From the NCBI GenBank assembly GCA_008330645.1, contig VLTN01000001.1, positions 372,001 through 436,000 of the forward strand: a stretch of DNA of 64,000 nucleotides, written 5' to 3'. The first letter of the stretch is position 1. Every line of letters starts with the position of its first letter. Source of the DNA: Cafeteria roenbergensis (taxonomy: Eukaryota > Sar > Bigyra > Bicosoecida > Cafeteriaceae). The position numbers and the translations under genes are program-made. Under the pieces are notes generated by a model. It saw nothing but the letters and a program-made list of their open reading frames with translations, was not told where the DNA came from and did no database searches. Shown piece after piece: positions 39,501-50,100 of this stretch.

Positions 39501-42500
39501 TCATTGAGCGCGCGCGCGACTTCGACCACGGCAGCGACACCCGAGTCAACCACGGGAGCCAGCGGCGGAAGGCCGCCACGGCTCTCGCGGACAAGCTCGT
39601 CAATCGTGCGGTGGCGCGGGTGGCCAGCTCGCGCCCTTGCTTCTGCGGCCACTCCCTGAAGCAGCCGTGCGATGCTGTCAGACACGGCGCGCGTGGCGTC
39701 TGCCGTCTGGACAAGGGAGTCGCGGTCCTTGGACGCCCACTCGGGGGCCAACGCTGCTGCGAGAGCAGTTTGCGTGAGCAGGGGCAGCTCTACACCACTG
39801 CCCTGCCAGGGGTCGATGCCGGCTTCAGCTGCAGCCCGCATGTGGGGCCCGAGCGTTTCCATGGCCTGGGTCACTGCCGACGCCAGCGACTGGCCTTGCT
39901 GCAGCAAGCGAAGCTGCTGCGACCAGTCCCCTGAAGTGGACGCCGCCTGGGAGCCACCAAGTGATTTGGGAATCCACCCGGAAACAGCTGCGTGTCCAGC
40001 CTTGGCTGCGTCGCGTGACGGGCTGTTGCCTGTGGAGAGCATCGCGGCCGCTGCCCCCCAGGAAGCTCCTGCTTCCGTTGCGGCTTGGGCGGCTAGTGCT
40101 GCAGCATGCACCGTCTCCTGCGCCACAGTCAACGACGCCGCCGATCCTCTGGACCCAGACAGACCGGCCGCTGGGAGCGGGGTAGCACCACCAATCCAGG
40201 CAGCAGCGGTCAAGACGTCCGCACACACTTGGGGAGACAAGTCCCGCAGCGTTGACCCGTCTTCGCACACGAGCAACGACCCGCTCGGTGGCGCTTGGAT
40301 CGTCGCAGCCTCCGTCTCATCCGCCGCGCGCTGGAGCATTCCAGAAAGCATGGCAGCGGAGCGAGCAGCCCTGAGCCCAAGGTCCGAATTCAAGTGGGCC
40401 CGAGCCAAATTCATCGCCGCCAGAATGCTGAGCGCCAAGCCGTCTGCCGAAGCCAAAGGGAGCACAGCGAAGCGAGCCTTGCCACGGGAAGTCGCCGCTT
40501 TGGGAGACAGCTCGAAAGGTGCGGTCTCGGAGGTGGCCCGAGCCGCAGACGCGATGGCTCTCTCCAGGGCAAAGACTGCTGCCGACGCTGCGGTCGCTCT
40601 TGCCGCCTGCGACACAAGGGGGTCCTCGGATGCCAGCTGAACTGACCGCACAGCCGTGCCGAGTCCTGACCAGGCTGTGGCGTGCCCCGACACGTTGTCG
40701 CCGTAAATGTCGCTGGCCATGAACCGAAGCGCGTTCGCTGCGGCAGTCACGGCCTTGCAGAGGGCAGCAGCAGTCGGGGAGCGAAGCTCGGCTGCGTCAG
40801 AGGAGATTGCGGCAAGAGCCGACCGGGCGTTGTCCACGACGGCAGCGATGCCGTGCCCCGCGTCGACGTCGCTTGGGAGCGACTTGGTGCTCCTGCCTGG
40901 CAGCCACGCGGAGTCGGCGGCTGCCAAATGCGCTCGGAGTGCCTCTCGCGCCCTGTGCAACGTGCCTTCGGCTTCTGTCCGAGACAAGTGCCCCGAACGG
41001 AGATCGCGGGCGTGGCTTAGCGCGCGCTCCGAGTCCGCGAGACGCGCCTCCGCCTGCCTCCCAAACTCGGCAAACAGAGCATGGTGGGGCACGCCTCGAC
41101 TTGCGGCTGCCCCTGAAAGTTCTGCGAGTGTGCGAAGTGGCCAAGATGCTGCGGCGATTGCGCCGCCAGCGTCCGAGCTGGTGGCTGCTCGTGCGAGGTC
41201 GGCCACTGCGTCGCCCTCCAGCCCTTCCGTCGAATGAAGCTTGACTGGTGAGCGCGGCTCTCGCTTGCTCGCACCATGGGCAGCCGCAGCCCGCATCGAT
41301 GCCGTCTCGCTCTGGAAGCGTTGAACCTCTTCCCAGGGCGTCATAGCAAGGTCGGCCGCCCTGGCAACCAGCATGAGGGCCGAGTTGCAGTCGGACCGGG
41401 ACCCGGCACTCGCAGCGATTGCCAGCCGCGCGGTGTCTGCGGCGCTCCTGCTGTTGGCGACGCTGCCCCACAGCGAGTCTGCCACTGCGGAGAAGAAATG
41501 ATGGGGTAGGGCCACGGATGCCAGCTCTGACTTTCCAACGACGGTGGGATTGAGCAGCAGGTGGGCAGCCACAGAGTGGCCACGATCTCCACTGACACTA
41601 ATGATGCCAGCAATGGCAGTTGAGAGGCGCTCCACACATGCAGCTGTGCCGTTGGATGCGTGTTGCAGCGCCCCTGCAGCAGCGAACTGCTCCTCAGTCC
41701 AAGCTCCTTGTTGAGCAGCCGAGCTCGCCTGGCCAATCGCTTCAGCGGCGCGAGCCGCCGAAGTCAGCACCGCCAACCCGTGCGCCCCGACGCGCAAGCT
41801 GTCCTCCCATCGGCCGCGCACCACGTCTGCGCCCGCGCGCTCCAACCGTCGCTCCATCACCCGCCCCACGGTGTCCCACGCGTCAGTCATGGCCTCGGCC
41901 TGGAACGAGCTCAGAGCAGAGCCAAGCCCAAGCCCGTCCGCGGATTTGCGAGTGACCTCCAGGGCTCGGCGAGCTAGCGTGGCAGCGACCAAGGTGGCCT
42001 GTCCGTCGCTCAGCTGCTCAAACACGGGCAGCGTGGCCAGCCCGCGCAGCAGGGCTTGCTCGCTCATTGCCAGCGAAAGCGACGCGCGCATCGATTGCGT
42101 GTCCACCTGGGCGCTGATGCCGTCCTGAGATCCATCAGAGCTGCCGCTCGGCTGGGCAGCCACGGGTGCCGCCAACCCTGCGCGCAAGACCTGAGCGGTC
42201 TCGACTGCTTCCGCAAGAGCAGGCGCTGCAACTTCAATGGCGCCGAGAGAGGACACCATCCACTCCCCCGCGCTCAGTTCGTCCCACCGCTGTGCCTGGT
42301 GGGAAGCTGCGGGCGCGCTATCGGCTGCTGCCGGAACCCGCGCTGCCACAAGGGCTGCTGCAACGGCCGTTGCCGAGGCCAGGTCGGCTATCGCCAGCTG
42401 CACAGCAGAGGCTGTCGCAATGGCCTCTGCACGGATTGCATCGGGCATGCTCGTGCGGCCCGCATCCAGAGGAACCCCGACGCTGGCCATGGCTGCGCTA

Positions 42501-44299
42501 AGCGCCCGAAATGCTCCTGGAACGTGAGCTAGCCACCCGGACCCAATGGTCCCGCCATCTTGCGTTCCGTCCAGCCGCTCTTGGTCAGCCCCGTGGTCCT
42601 CGCTCGCCTCCCGGGCAGCCTCCACTGCCCCGATGAAGCTTCCAGACGTTGCTCTGACCAGCTGTGCACACTGCCCTGCCAGTACGGCTGCCCGCCGCTC
42701 CCCTGCTCCCAACGCAGCCGGGGCTGCTGCGTCTGCCCTCGCACCGCTCTTGGCAGAGTCCCGAAGGCCACTGCGAAGCGCGTCACCGAGCTGGCGCAAG
42801 CTCGCGCAGACCACACCGAACTCCGCAGCGGCCTCCTGAGCAGCTGCTGCCGGACCACGCTCACCGACCTGCTTGGAGACAGCCGATCTTCCCCGAGCCT
42901 CGCGAATCAGCTCAACCAGGGGCACCGCAAGGGCAGCTGCTGCCTGCTCGGCTGCTGTTCCAGCATCCGCGTCTTGGGCCGACAGAACTGCCTCGCTGCC
43001 AGCTTGGCCGCCTCGAGCGGCTGGCGCGACACCAACAACGCCCCTGAGAAACACCGGCCCAGACCCGCCTGAGCTCGAAGTGCCCCCCGATGCTGCAGCG
43101 TGCCTGAGCCTCTCGCCGAGCGCACCGAGCCTTCCCACGCCCCCTAGAACTGTGGCGATCACAGTGGTGGACGGGGACCGGCCTAGCAGCGCGGAGATGC
43201 GGCTGGCCGCGGAGTCCTCTGCGGCCGAGCCGCCGTCAGGGCCGCCTGCCCCTCCGACCTCCCCGCTTCCCCCTCCTCCTCCGGCTGCACCCGGGGCTCC
43301 CGTGCCCGCGAGGTCCGAAGCGCGTGCCGCAAGCGCCTGGACAAGAGAGGGCGTCACTGCGGTCGCAGACTGGGCAGCGATGGAGACTGCGGCGACCTGT
43401 TTGAGGGAGAGGGAATCTGCTCTCGCCTCGATGGCTCCGCACAGCGCGGAAAGCGCCGGCAAATGGGCCCCGTGCGCGGACGGCGAAACGCTCGCCAGCA
43501 AAGTTGCGAGGTCTGACACGGACAGCTTTGCCGGCGTGGCCACCCCATCGGCATCGGTCGGCCCCATGGACTGAGCAGAGGCCGCATCCGCATGCTGCTC
43601 GAACCAGCGCGGCTCGCTGCGCTTCGCCGCCGCGCTGTCCGATACAGCAGCCTGGAGGTCGGGCTGGTCGCCAAGGTCGCCGTCCCCTGCAGCCCCCTTG
43701 TTGGCCGCGCGAAGGCGCTGTGTCAGCAGCTCGCACAGCTCGGCGTAGCGGCTCTCCGAAGCCAGTTCCGCCCGGCCGTAAGCGCTTGCTGCAAGACTCC
43801 CGGCCCGAAGGGCCATCATCTTCCCATCCGGCAGAGAAGTCCGCCCCCACGCGTCCACGTGTGACGGCATTACGCGCTCTGCTGGGGAGAGAGACTGTTG
43901 CTGAAGCTCCGACGAGCGCACGAAGCCCGAAAGCCGGCCGAAGACAGCTGCCAGGCGCGGGACAGTCAAAAGGCGGGAGTCCGTGGTGTCAATCTCGTCC
44001 AAGAGCTGGGCAGCGCTTGTCGAATGCCGCACCATTTCGTCCATTACAAGCGTCGGGTCCAGGGCGCCTTCGCTCTCCGCTGGCCTGCGCTTCGCCTGCA
44101 CGCTTGTTGACGTTGAGATCCGCGCCGCACGCACAGACGGCGCCCCGAAATGGGACTTCCCGAACAAGCCCCCCTCGCAGACGGAACCACTGCTGCCACG
44201 GGCCGAGTTGGTCCCGAATTGCAGGCCCAGCAGCCGCAAAGAGCTCTGCTTCGGCCTGGAGGCCGTCGCCCGCCGCGCCCACGGCAATCGAGCCTGCAT
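36560..44299 (-). CDS. Giant organelle-targeted alpha-helical repeat protein (HPR/OPR/RAP-like)
   Basis: A single exon of 2,579 residues from the first ATG at 44299. The N-terminus (MQARLPWARRATASRPKQ, then Ser/Arg-rich) looks like a mitochondrial presequence. Early repeats such as LLTVPRLAAVFGRLSGF, SVSDLATLLASVSPSAHG and LSLKQVAAVSIAAQSATAV have the spacing and small-residue pattern of the FAST/RAP, OPR and heptatricopeptide superfamilies. The remainder is an Ala-rich helical solenoid broken by Gly/Ser/Pro linkers (about residues 375-400 and 1690-1800). No C-terminal RAP domain is seen. Such proteins bind organelle RNA or fragmented rRNA; that role is inference. Length support: no stop in 7.7 kb, ordinary codon use. 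It is divergent from PGM2 (209 bp) and convergent with the PPR-like gene (279 bp). Confidence 0.68.
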   Translation of the reverse strand: MQARLPWARRATASRPKQSSLRLLGLQFGTNSARGSSGSVCEGGLFGKSHFGAPSVRAARISTSTSVQAKRRPAESEGALDPTLVMDEMVRHSTSAAQLLDEIDTTDSRLLTVPRLAAVFGRLSGFVRSSELQQQSLSPAERVMPSHVDAWGRTSLPDGKMMALRAGSLAASAYGRAELASESRYAELCELLTQRLRAANKGAAGDGDLGDQPDLQAAVSDSAAAKRSEPRWFEQHADAASAQSMGPTDADGVATPAKLSVSDLATLLASVSPSAHGAHLPALSALCGAIEARADSLSLKQVAAVSIAAQSATAVTPSLVQALAARASDLAGTGAPGAAGGGGGSGEVGGAGGPDGGSAAEDSAASRISALLGRSPSTTVIATVLGGVGRLGALGERLRHAAASGGTSSSGGSGPVFLRGVVGVAPAARGGQAGSEAVLSAQDADAGTAAEQAAAALAVPLVELIREARGRSAVSKQVGERGPAAAAQEAAAEFGVVCASLRQLGDALRSGLRDSAKSGARADAAAPAALGAGERRAAVLAGQCAQLVRATSGSFIGAVEAAREASEDHGADQERLDGTQDGGTIGSGWLAHVPGAFRALSAAMASVGVPLDAGRTSMPDAIRAEAIATASAVQLAIADLASATAVAAALVAARVPAAADSAPAASHQAQRWDELSAGEWMVSSLGAIEVAAPALAEAVETAQVLRAGLAAPVAAQPSGSSDGSQDGISAQVDTQSMRASLSLAMSEQALLRGLATLPVFEQLSDGQATLVAATLARRALEVTRKSADGLGLGSALSSFQAEAMTDAWDTVGRVMERRLERAGADVVRGRWEDSLRVGAHGLAVLTSAARAAEAIGQASSAAQQGAWTEEQFAAAGALQHASNGTAACVERLSTAIAGIISVSGDRGHSVAAHLLLNPTVVGKSELASVALPHHFFSAVADSLWGSVANSRSAADTARLAIAASAGSRSDCNSALMLVARAADLAMTPWEEVQRFQSETASMRAAAAHGASKREPRSPVKLHSTEGLEGDAVADLARAATSSDAGGAIAAASWPLRTLAELSGAAASRGVPHHALFAEFGRQAEARLADSERALSHARDLRSGHLSRTEAEGTLHRAREALRAHLAAADSAWLPGRSTKSLPSDVDAGHGIAAVVDNARSALAAISSDAAELRSPTAAALCKAVTAAANALRFMASDIYGDNVSGHATAWSGLGTAVRSVQLASEDPLVSQAARATAASAAVFALERAIASAARATSETAPFELSPKAATSRGKARFAVLPLASADGLALSILAAMNLARAHLNSDLGLRAARSAAMLSGMLQRAADETEAATIQAPPSGSLLVCEDGSTLRDLSPQVCADVLTAAAWIGGATPLPAAGLSGSRGSAASLTVAQETVHAAALAAQAATEAGASWGAAAAMLSTGNSPSRDAAKAGHAAVSGWIPKSLGGSQAASTSGDWSQQLRLLQQGQSLASAVTQAMETLGPHMRAAAEAGIDPWQGSGVELPLLTQTALAAALAPEWASKDRDSLVQTADATRAVSDSIARLLQGVAAEARARAGHPRHRTIDELVRESRGGLPPLAPVVDSGVAAVVEVARALNDLIVARWRRDEARQGRAVATAGSGELVLPAHAMSDVSRSAFSTVVDVVGTVVEGSSLAPTSAARARSGRPLSGGAAKDSKAQPGAFGAAAARAVQRIIVGGGEESPLTKRSSPRPGRPLEGGGVRNRAAKSGGRAPQGEVAVSCTMSAGSATHFGSPGTEEIPESKLAAARRRQGIARRPGSRAGGARSFSTTSASCTGAIASDSPAGLNFERLRAVQPDHASLLLEALSLPCAAAVSDASAETGTIHEERISRRRALLAVSAAFADGLATIQRCSMAPDAVDSRGVAVSDAERAEARAVDALHALQAARQPGWASAASSLVAALGSVQAAELGSAAAGQDDWADAWDDVAAMVEQACCMAALELTGLLQPAVEEAAGRAVRQLPRSHELRRRMAKELKLSRASRQPLSAASLRLLPAGVRAPPPHWLKSPVSDVPLSVLRAAAHVVASQSAATNGAKSQLQGVLERAMVSRLLSFVETASTPEAAASGGLSSKHVGEVLHDVVAAAMELSRGLNLPTGLSRQNALDLAFSVGRRVAAMAPRAPDAVVSALLGEALNSAAAGLQPLATRRQLLAKHASSAVWPLAAGPARAVLGGDGRIAAGMPSVASDGDESDSDAGGPMPEARAIKLGAMAAGQLASVLADEAASRWGVLPFPDVASSATCASQLLVVAVEGTIAAAASIEDEALATQRLQAVSQSSAQDRGRGRRRRRPGAAAGPSAAEQAVVASALDEAESEAVVEALAHAAASALRAAARIAEATAGRASSMVTNAGVPLARNTERLMVGTDGRSVAAAVALAMATNLAALRQSGSLIEHACSTSGPVRSRLARALSKVVSELQPASAHAHTAYTVAERQLLTAARKKLLAPSQLPLAIRSTFAAVELGIASPVTAPLMEELAARCREMSASARAGLVSSQQALELRNEMASAATAGLSLGEAVAAATPEFREDCLGADLEVLRLARRCESVAAALDASLATLQD

Positions 44300-44508
44300 G
44301 GAGGCGCCTGCGAGAAGAAAACTTGCGAACGGGCGGGCTTCTCTGGCAGGGTGAGGCTCGCACGTCCGCGCACGCCCGACTGGCAGAAACACAGCTCGCT
44401 GCGACGGGCGACTGCCTAGCTCTGCTCGAGACGATCGCCGCTGGCACGCGATCGTCGCGCGCCTTTCCCGGGCATGTGAACGGAGCCTTACGCACTCGCG
44501 TTTTTACG
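44300..44508. promoter_or_regulatory. Bidirectional promoter region, giant repeat protein / PGM2
   Basis: 209 bp between divergent start codons. Nothing else is recognisable. Confidence 0.4.
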
Positions 44509-46731
44509 ATGGCTGCATCAACGGCTGCTTCTTCGGGTGACCCCTCACCGGGCGCCATCGCGTCGCGCATGGCGGCATGGGATCCCTGCGCGGAAACCCG
44601 CGACGCCACGGAGGCCCTGGTCGCCGCCGCCGCCTCCGGCGATGCCGACGCTGTGGCTGACTTGGAGGAGCGATTCAGCGGCCGCCTGGCGTTCGGCACG
44701 GCAGGGCTCCGCGGGCCGATGGGCTTTGGCGCGAACCGCATGAACGAGGCTGTCATCATTCAGAGCACGCAAGTGAGCCGGGCGGGGCTTTTGCTTGGAT
44801 GCCGCCCTCGGCCGCGAAGCCGACCAGCCCCGCATCCCCCTGCGAGGCACGGTCGCCATGTGCACGTGCAAGGGGTTGGGCCCTGCGCTGCGTCTGGCAG
44901 CAAGTGCCTGGGCTGCGGGCACGACCTGCTTGTTGCCAAGGCTTCTGTGTTCCGTCAGGCCTCGTGTGCACTGCAGCCGACCCTCGCGAAGCACTGGTCC
45001 CATGGTGCCGTGTTGCCGTGATTGGTGTTGCAGGGGCTGCTCAAGTACCTGGAGGAGGCGACGAGCGGCGGTGCGGAGGCCGTTCGCTCTCGCGGAGTCG
45101 TCATTGGCTACGATCACCGCATGAGTGGCACCATTTCGAGCGAGCGCTTTGCGGTGGTGGCTGCCCAGGCCTGCGCGCTTCGGGGCATCAAGGCATTTGT
45201 ATTTTCAAAGGTTGTTGCCACCCCGCTCGTGCCCTTCTCCGTGGCCAAGCTTGGAGCGGCCGCCGGCATCATGGTGACCGCAAGCCACAACCCCAAGGAA
45301 GACAACGGGTACAAGGTGTACTGGGGAAATGCGGCTCAAATCATCCCCCCAGTGGATGCGGGCATCGCTGCCGCCATCGAGGAGAGCCTTGAGCCGTGGG
45401 ACGCGGAGGCGTACCGCAGCGCCAGCACAGAGAGTGTGCGGTCTCTGAAGCTCGTCGTCGACCCCGATGCGGAGTTTGGCATCGTGAGCGACTACCTGGC
45501 AGCGGTGGCCAAGCAGTCCCGCGCTGTGGCTGCCGGCGCCGCTGCCTCTGCCAACGGCTCCGCACCGCCTGTGGTCTACACTGCAATGCACGGCGTGGGC
45601 ACTCCGTTCGTGCAGCGGGCGTTCGAGGCGTTCGGCCACCCCGCTCCTATTCTTGTGAAGGAGCAGTGCGACCCGGACCCGCTGTTCCCCACCGTGGCGT
45701 TCCCCAACCCAGAAGAAGGCAAAGGGGCTCTCGAACGCGCTTTCGCCACAGCCGAGGCCGCAGGAGCAACTCTCGTCCTTGCCAACGACCCCGACGCCGA
45801 CCGCCTCGCCGTTGCCGAGCGCCGCGGGGGCGCCACCGGTGGGGACTGGTACGTGTTCAGCGGCAACGAAATCGGCTGCCTTCTGGCCGACTGGCTCTTG
45901 CGCTGCGAGGCTCGCGACAGGGGAACCCTGAGCGCTGGCGCGGCGGATGGGACCGACGACGCGAGCAGCCTCGCGGCTTCGCTGTCTGCAGACCTTTCTC
46001 CACTTGGTGAGGACGTCTACGTGCTTGCAACGACCGTGTCGTCCAAGGCCATCCGCGCTGTTGCCCACCACTACGGCGCCAAGTTCACCGAGACGCTGAC
46101 TGGCTTCAAGTGGATTGGCAACGTCGCCAGCCAACTCCGCGCCGGTGGCGCGAAGGTGCTGCTGGGCATTGAGGAGGCGATTGGCTTTTGCGTGTCGGAT
46201 GTCGTGCTTGACAAGGACGGCGTCTGCGCAGCTGCTGTCTTTGCCGAGATGGCAGCCAGCTTGTCTCGCTGTGGCCAGACGTGCCTCAGCCGCCTGGAGC
46301 AGCTCCGCGAGGCGACCGGCTTCTTTGTGTCCTGTAACAAGTACCTCCGTGTAACCGACTCATCCACTGTGGACACCATCTTTGCGCGCCTGCGCTGCAA
46401 CGGTCGGTACTTGCTCTGCATGGGCGACTTCGTTATCCAGGACGTTCGCGACCTCACTGGAGCTGGGCTTGACACGTCCGCTGCGGGTGGAAAGCCTGGG
46501 CTACCGACAAGCAGCTCTCACATGGTGACGATGACATTCCGCAACAGCTGCGTCGTTACGCTGCGCACTAGCGGAACCGAGCCGAAGCTCAAGTGGTACG
46601 CAGAGCTGCGTGGCGATCACCGAGAGCAGGCTCGTGCTGAGATGGCGAAGTTCATGGATGCCCTGTTCGACGTTGTGCTTACTCCAGAGGCCTTTGGGCT
46701 GGCTCGTCCCGAAGTCGAAATCATTGGGTGA
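44509..46731 (+). CDS. PGM2: Phosphoglucomutase / phosphopentomutase, PGM2 family
   Basis: Interconverts hexose- or pentose-1- and -5/6-phosphates through a phosphoserine enzyme. Exons 44509-44772 and 45034-46731, one phase-0 intron of 261 nt (GTGAGC...CAG), 653 residues against about 610 in animals. The splice joins AVIIQSTQ to GLLKYLEEA as in the family. Key motifs: RLAFGTAGLRGPMGFGANRM near residue 60; the active-site phosphoserine loop VTASHNPKEDNGYKVYW near 170; the metal-binding loop NDPDADRLAVAE near 340; the sugar-binding loop GIEEAIGF near 466; and the phosphate-binding loop RTSGTEPKLKWY near 599. All catalytic elements are intact. The start could lie 15 codons further upstream in the same frame, but the first ATG used here matches homologues. 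Confidence 0.95.
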
Positions 46732-47176
46732 TGTGGTCTTGCGTTGGGCCCGTCCGAGGCCGAGGCTCCCGCCGTGGCGCCGAAGCATACCACCGGTTTC
46801 TCCGCGATTACATTTTAGCCTGGCGGGCGCGGTGCTTGTGGCAAACACCGTCGAACCACACTGCCCGCTCCGCTCACTCTTGGCCGACGACGCTGCTGCC
46901 AGCCGGCGCCCCCAGGCTCAGCCGGGAACGTGCAACCCGGACGGCAGAGCCGGCAACCGCAAACGCCGTGCCCTCGTCTCCGGCCGCCACCCTGAGCCCT
47001 CCGGGTGACTGTTCGCCCGCCAGGCCTGCATAACAGCACTGCGTTGGGGCCGTGGTGCGCTTGAGTGGGTGGAGCGGCTCCCAGGCAAGGCCCGAGGGCG
47101 TGCAGTCGGCCAAGGGCAAGCCTGCCCCAGAGTCTAGAGTTCCTGCGGCAGCTGGGCTGCTGTCGTCATCGCGGCC
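46732..47176. other. Intergenic region between PGM2 and the double-kinase gene
   Basis: These 445 bp form the only tandem (head-to-tail) gap between protein genes in the window, and the longest. It should hold the PGM2 3' end and the kinase promoter. No gene is recognisable. Confidence 0.5.
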
Positions 47177-50100
47177 ATGCAGGACGGCGGGACTGTGCTG
47201 ACAGGCAATAGCTCGCCCAGCCACGGCGGCTGGCCGCGAGAGCTGGAGGCCTCGGGCCCGGAACAAACCGCGGGTGTTGGTGCATCGTCTCGTCCCTCTG
47301 CGCTGTCGGTTGCCCCAAGGCTGCCTGTGGCCGTGGTGCAGCGGGTGGCAACGCGTCAGAATTCTGGCGCTAGACTTCACCCCTCTCTTAGCAAGCGGCT
47401 CGATACTGTGAGCGAGGCACGGCGAGAGTCCTCCGCCCGCGGGTCGCTTTCTCACGAGCTGGCCGACCTTGCGCAATCCCTTTCGGCCGGCCGAAGCGCT
47501 GGAGAGGACGACCAGAAACTCGGAGCGCACGAGACGGCGAGCAGTCGCGCTCGTGGGGCTGCCTGGCACGGTGCTGGGATGGCGCCGGCTGCGGTTCGGC
47601 CTGTGGCAGTCGGCCCGCGGAGAGGCACAGCACGCCGCCTCGCCCCCCCAGGGCGAGCCGTCGCAGCTCAGGCAGAGTTCGATAGCACGGCTGGTGCCCA
47701 TGAGCTGAGCATGGGGGACAACCTGAGCCAGGACAGCTGGACCGGGCGCGACCGCGTCGATGCCACTCGCCAGCGCCGAGGGTCTGTCACGAGCGTTCCC
47801 AGCAGGCGCGGCAGCGTTTCGAGCATGCAGCGAATGCGCTCACGCTCAGTTGTCATCCAACGGGCCTTTCCAGCTGACCACAGCTCCGCATCGAAAGGTG
47901 GCGCACCCGTGAGAGCCACAGGGACGTCCCATGCTGCCGAATGCTGCTGTCTTCGACTCCGTTCCAAAGCGCTCGACGCAAGCTTTTCGAACTACATCTC
48001 GCGATCTCTTCGCCGGCTGGGCTGGCAGCCGCTTCTGGCCATTGGTGGCATCGTGACTGCAGTAGAGTTCGCGTCGGCGCTCGTTGGGTTCACTTGGCCG
48101 GATGTGCCAGACCTTGAGCAGCGAATCCAAAGGGGCGCGGTTCTGCCCGGGCGGTGGACGGACACCATCGCTGTTGGGGTTGTTTATTGCTGCCTATCTC
48201 TCGCCTTCTTCGCCTTGCCAGCATGCCTCCCTCCGAGGAGTTCTCCCAGCCGCGCCGCGTGCAGCTCGTGGGCAGGGGTTTCGTCAGGCTTGGCAACATT
48301 TGCTGTCTTCTTCGGTGGTGTCTACATGACGACGCGGCAGTGCGCCCGAGCTTTCGAACTGCCGACTATGATGACCTTCCAGGCTTGGCTTGGGCCTGGG
48401 GTCGCTGTGGCCACTGGCACGGCCTTGTGCTTGCAGCTGCGGGTCCGTCATTTCAGCATCGTGAACGCTGCGAATGCGCTTGCAAGTGCCGCCGTAGCAA
48501 CCATCAGTGCCAGGGTGGTTCAAGATGGCGCTTGGTGGCCGCCAGAGCCGAGAGACCTCCTCTGGGCTGCAACCTCGTTGTGCCTCATGGCGGGCGCTTC
48601 TTGGATGCTGTTGTGGCTCCGGGGATTTGTCACACTGCAGCTCTTCTTGACAAATCGCCTGCTTCGGCGCGAGAACAGGCGCGTCCGCTTGCGGCTTGAG
48701 CGCCCGCTGGGGGCTGCTGTTTCGTGCGTGCAACGGGCACTTGCCTTGGAAGCCTCTGTCGACTTCCGCTGGCTCGTGTTCCCTGACGAGCTGCATGTAG
48801 GCCAAGTGCTTGGTCGTGGCGCGGACTCGGTGGTTTACGCGGGCTCGCTCTACGGCTGGCCGGTGGTGATCAAGCGGCACCGCGGGTTTTTGCGCACGGA
48901 GGAGGACTTCGAGCGCTTCGCCAAGGGCATGGACCTTGTCACGCAGCTCCAGTCACCGCACGTCGTGCGCATCCTTGGCGCAAGCTTTGTTGCAAAGCCG
49001 ACGGCTCAGGAGATGTCGGGGGCATCGAGGCGCCTTGCGTTTCAGCACTATCTTGGCGCGATGAACTCGTCAGCGTCGGTGATGCAGAGCAATGGCGGCT
49101 CTTCTCGGGACGCAGCCAGCATGATCAGCTTGCACGACGACGCCAGTGGCCGAAGGACTGCCACTGGGCACATTTCCGGCTCAAACAGGCGCGGCCTTCC
49201 TGGCATGGAAGCACCCAACGGGCCAACCGGCTTGAGCGCGGACGCAGAGTTTGCTGCAAGTCCGACCCTTGGCGGTTCAGCAAGAGGTGGCCCCCGTCGC
49301 CGGAGAGCCTCACTCCCGGGGTCTCACCATGCGGGCGCGAGGAAGTCCAAGTCTGGCTTTCCTGGCTTGATGCCAAGCTCGGTGCTCGACGCATTCAGAC
49401 TCGCGGCGCCAAGGATGCGGGCTTCTACAGTCTCGGGGGAGCTGATCGGAAGGCCTATCGTCGTCATAATGGATTGGATGTCGCTCGGCAGCCTCGACAC
49501 CATCCTGGAAGCGAGCGCACTCCCACTTTCGACGGAGGCGCCGTCCCAGACTGGCGCCCATTCCCACAGAGGCTCAACCAACAGTGCGGCGTCGCCGAAC
49601 CCGGTGTCCCAGCGCGCGCTGGCAACGAGCCGGTCAGCGCAGTCGGCTGCAGATCAGCCGGGGGGGGCGTCAAGAGCTCACGAGCGGGGCGATGCCAGTG
49701 GCAGCGCCTTGAGCAGCGCGCTGCCCAGCAGAAGGCAAGGCAAGCCACGGAGTGGCTCGGTGCCCAGCGCCCGCGAAGCAGATTTCACCGCAATAGGCTC
49801 ACCGCCACCCCGGCCAGGGTCTTCGGTGTCAAGCCACCGCGGACGGGGATCCGTTGCGTCCTCAATGGGCAAAGCTGTCGGGCTGGACACTGGGTCTTCC
49901 AGCCGTGAGGAGTCAGGCAGCGCGTCCTCGGGGCATCCGTCTGGCGGCTGCCCTGTGGGCCATGCGCAGGGAACGGGCAAGCGCGCGCACCGCGGGGCCT
50001 TGGCGACCGGCACAGCAGCGGCTGCTGCCGCATCCGCCATCGCCAGCGCCGCCGTTGCCTCGCGTCACCAGCGCGGAAGGTCTTCTGGGAGGGACGGAGC

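Noticed and set aside
43504-44508. Upstream extension of the PGM2 frame (about 335 codons)
   Set aside because: It is antisense to the 5' part of the giant repeat protein, Arg/Pro-rich, and ends before the PGM2 start that matches homologues.
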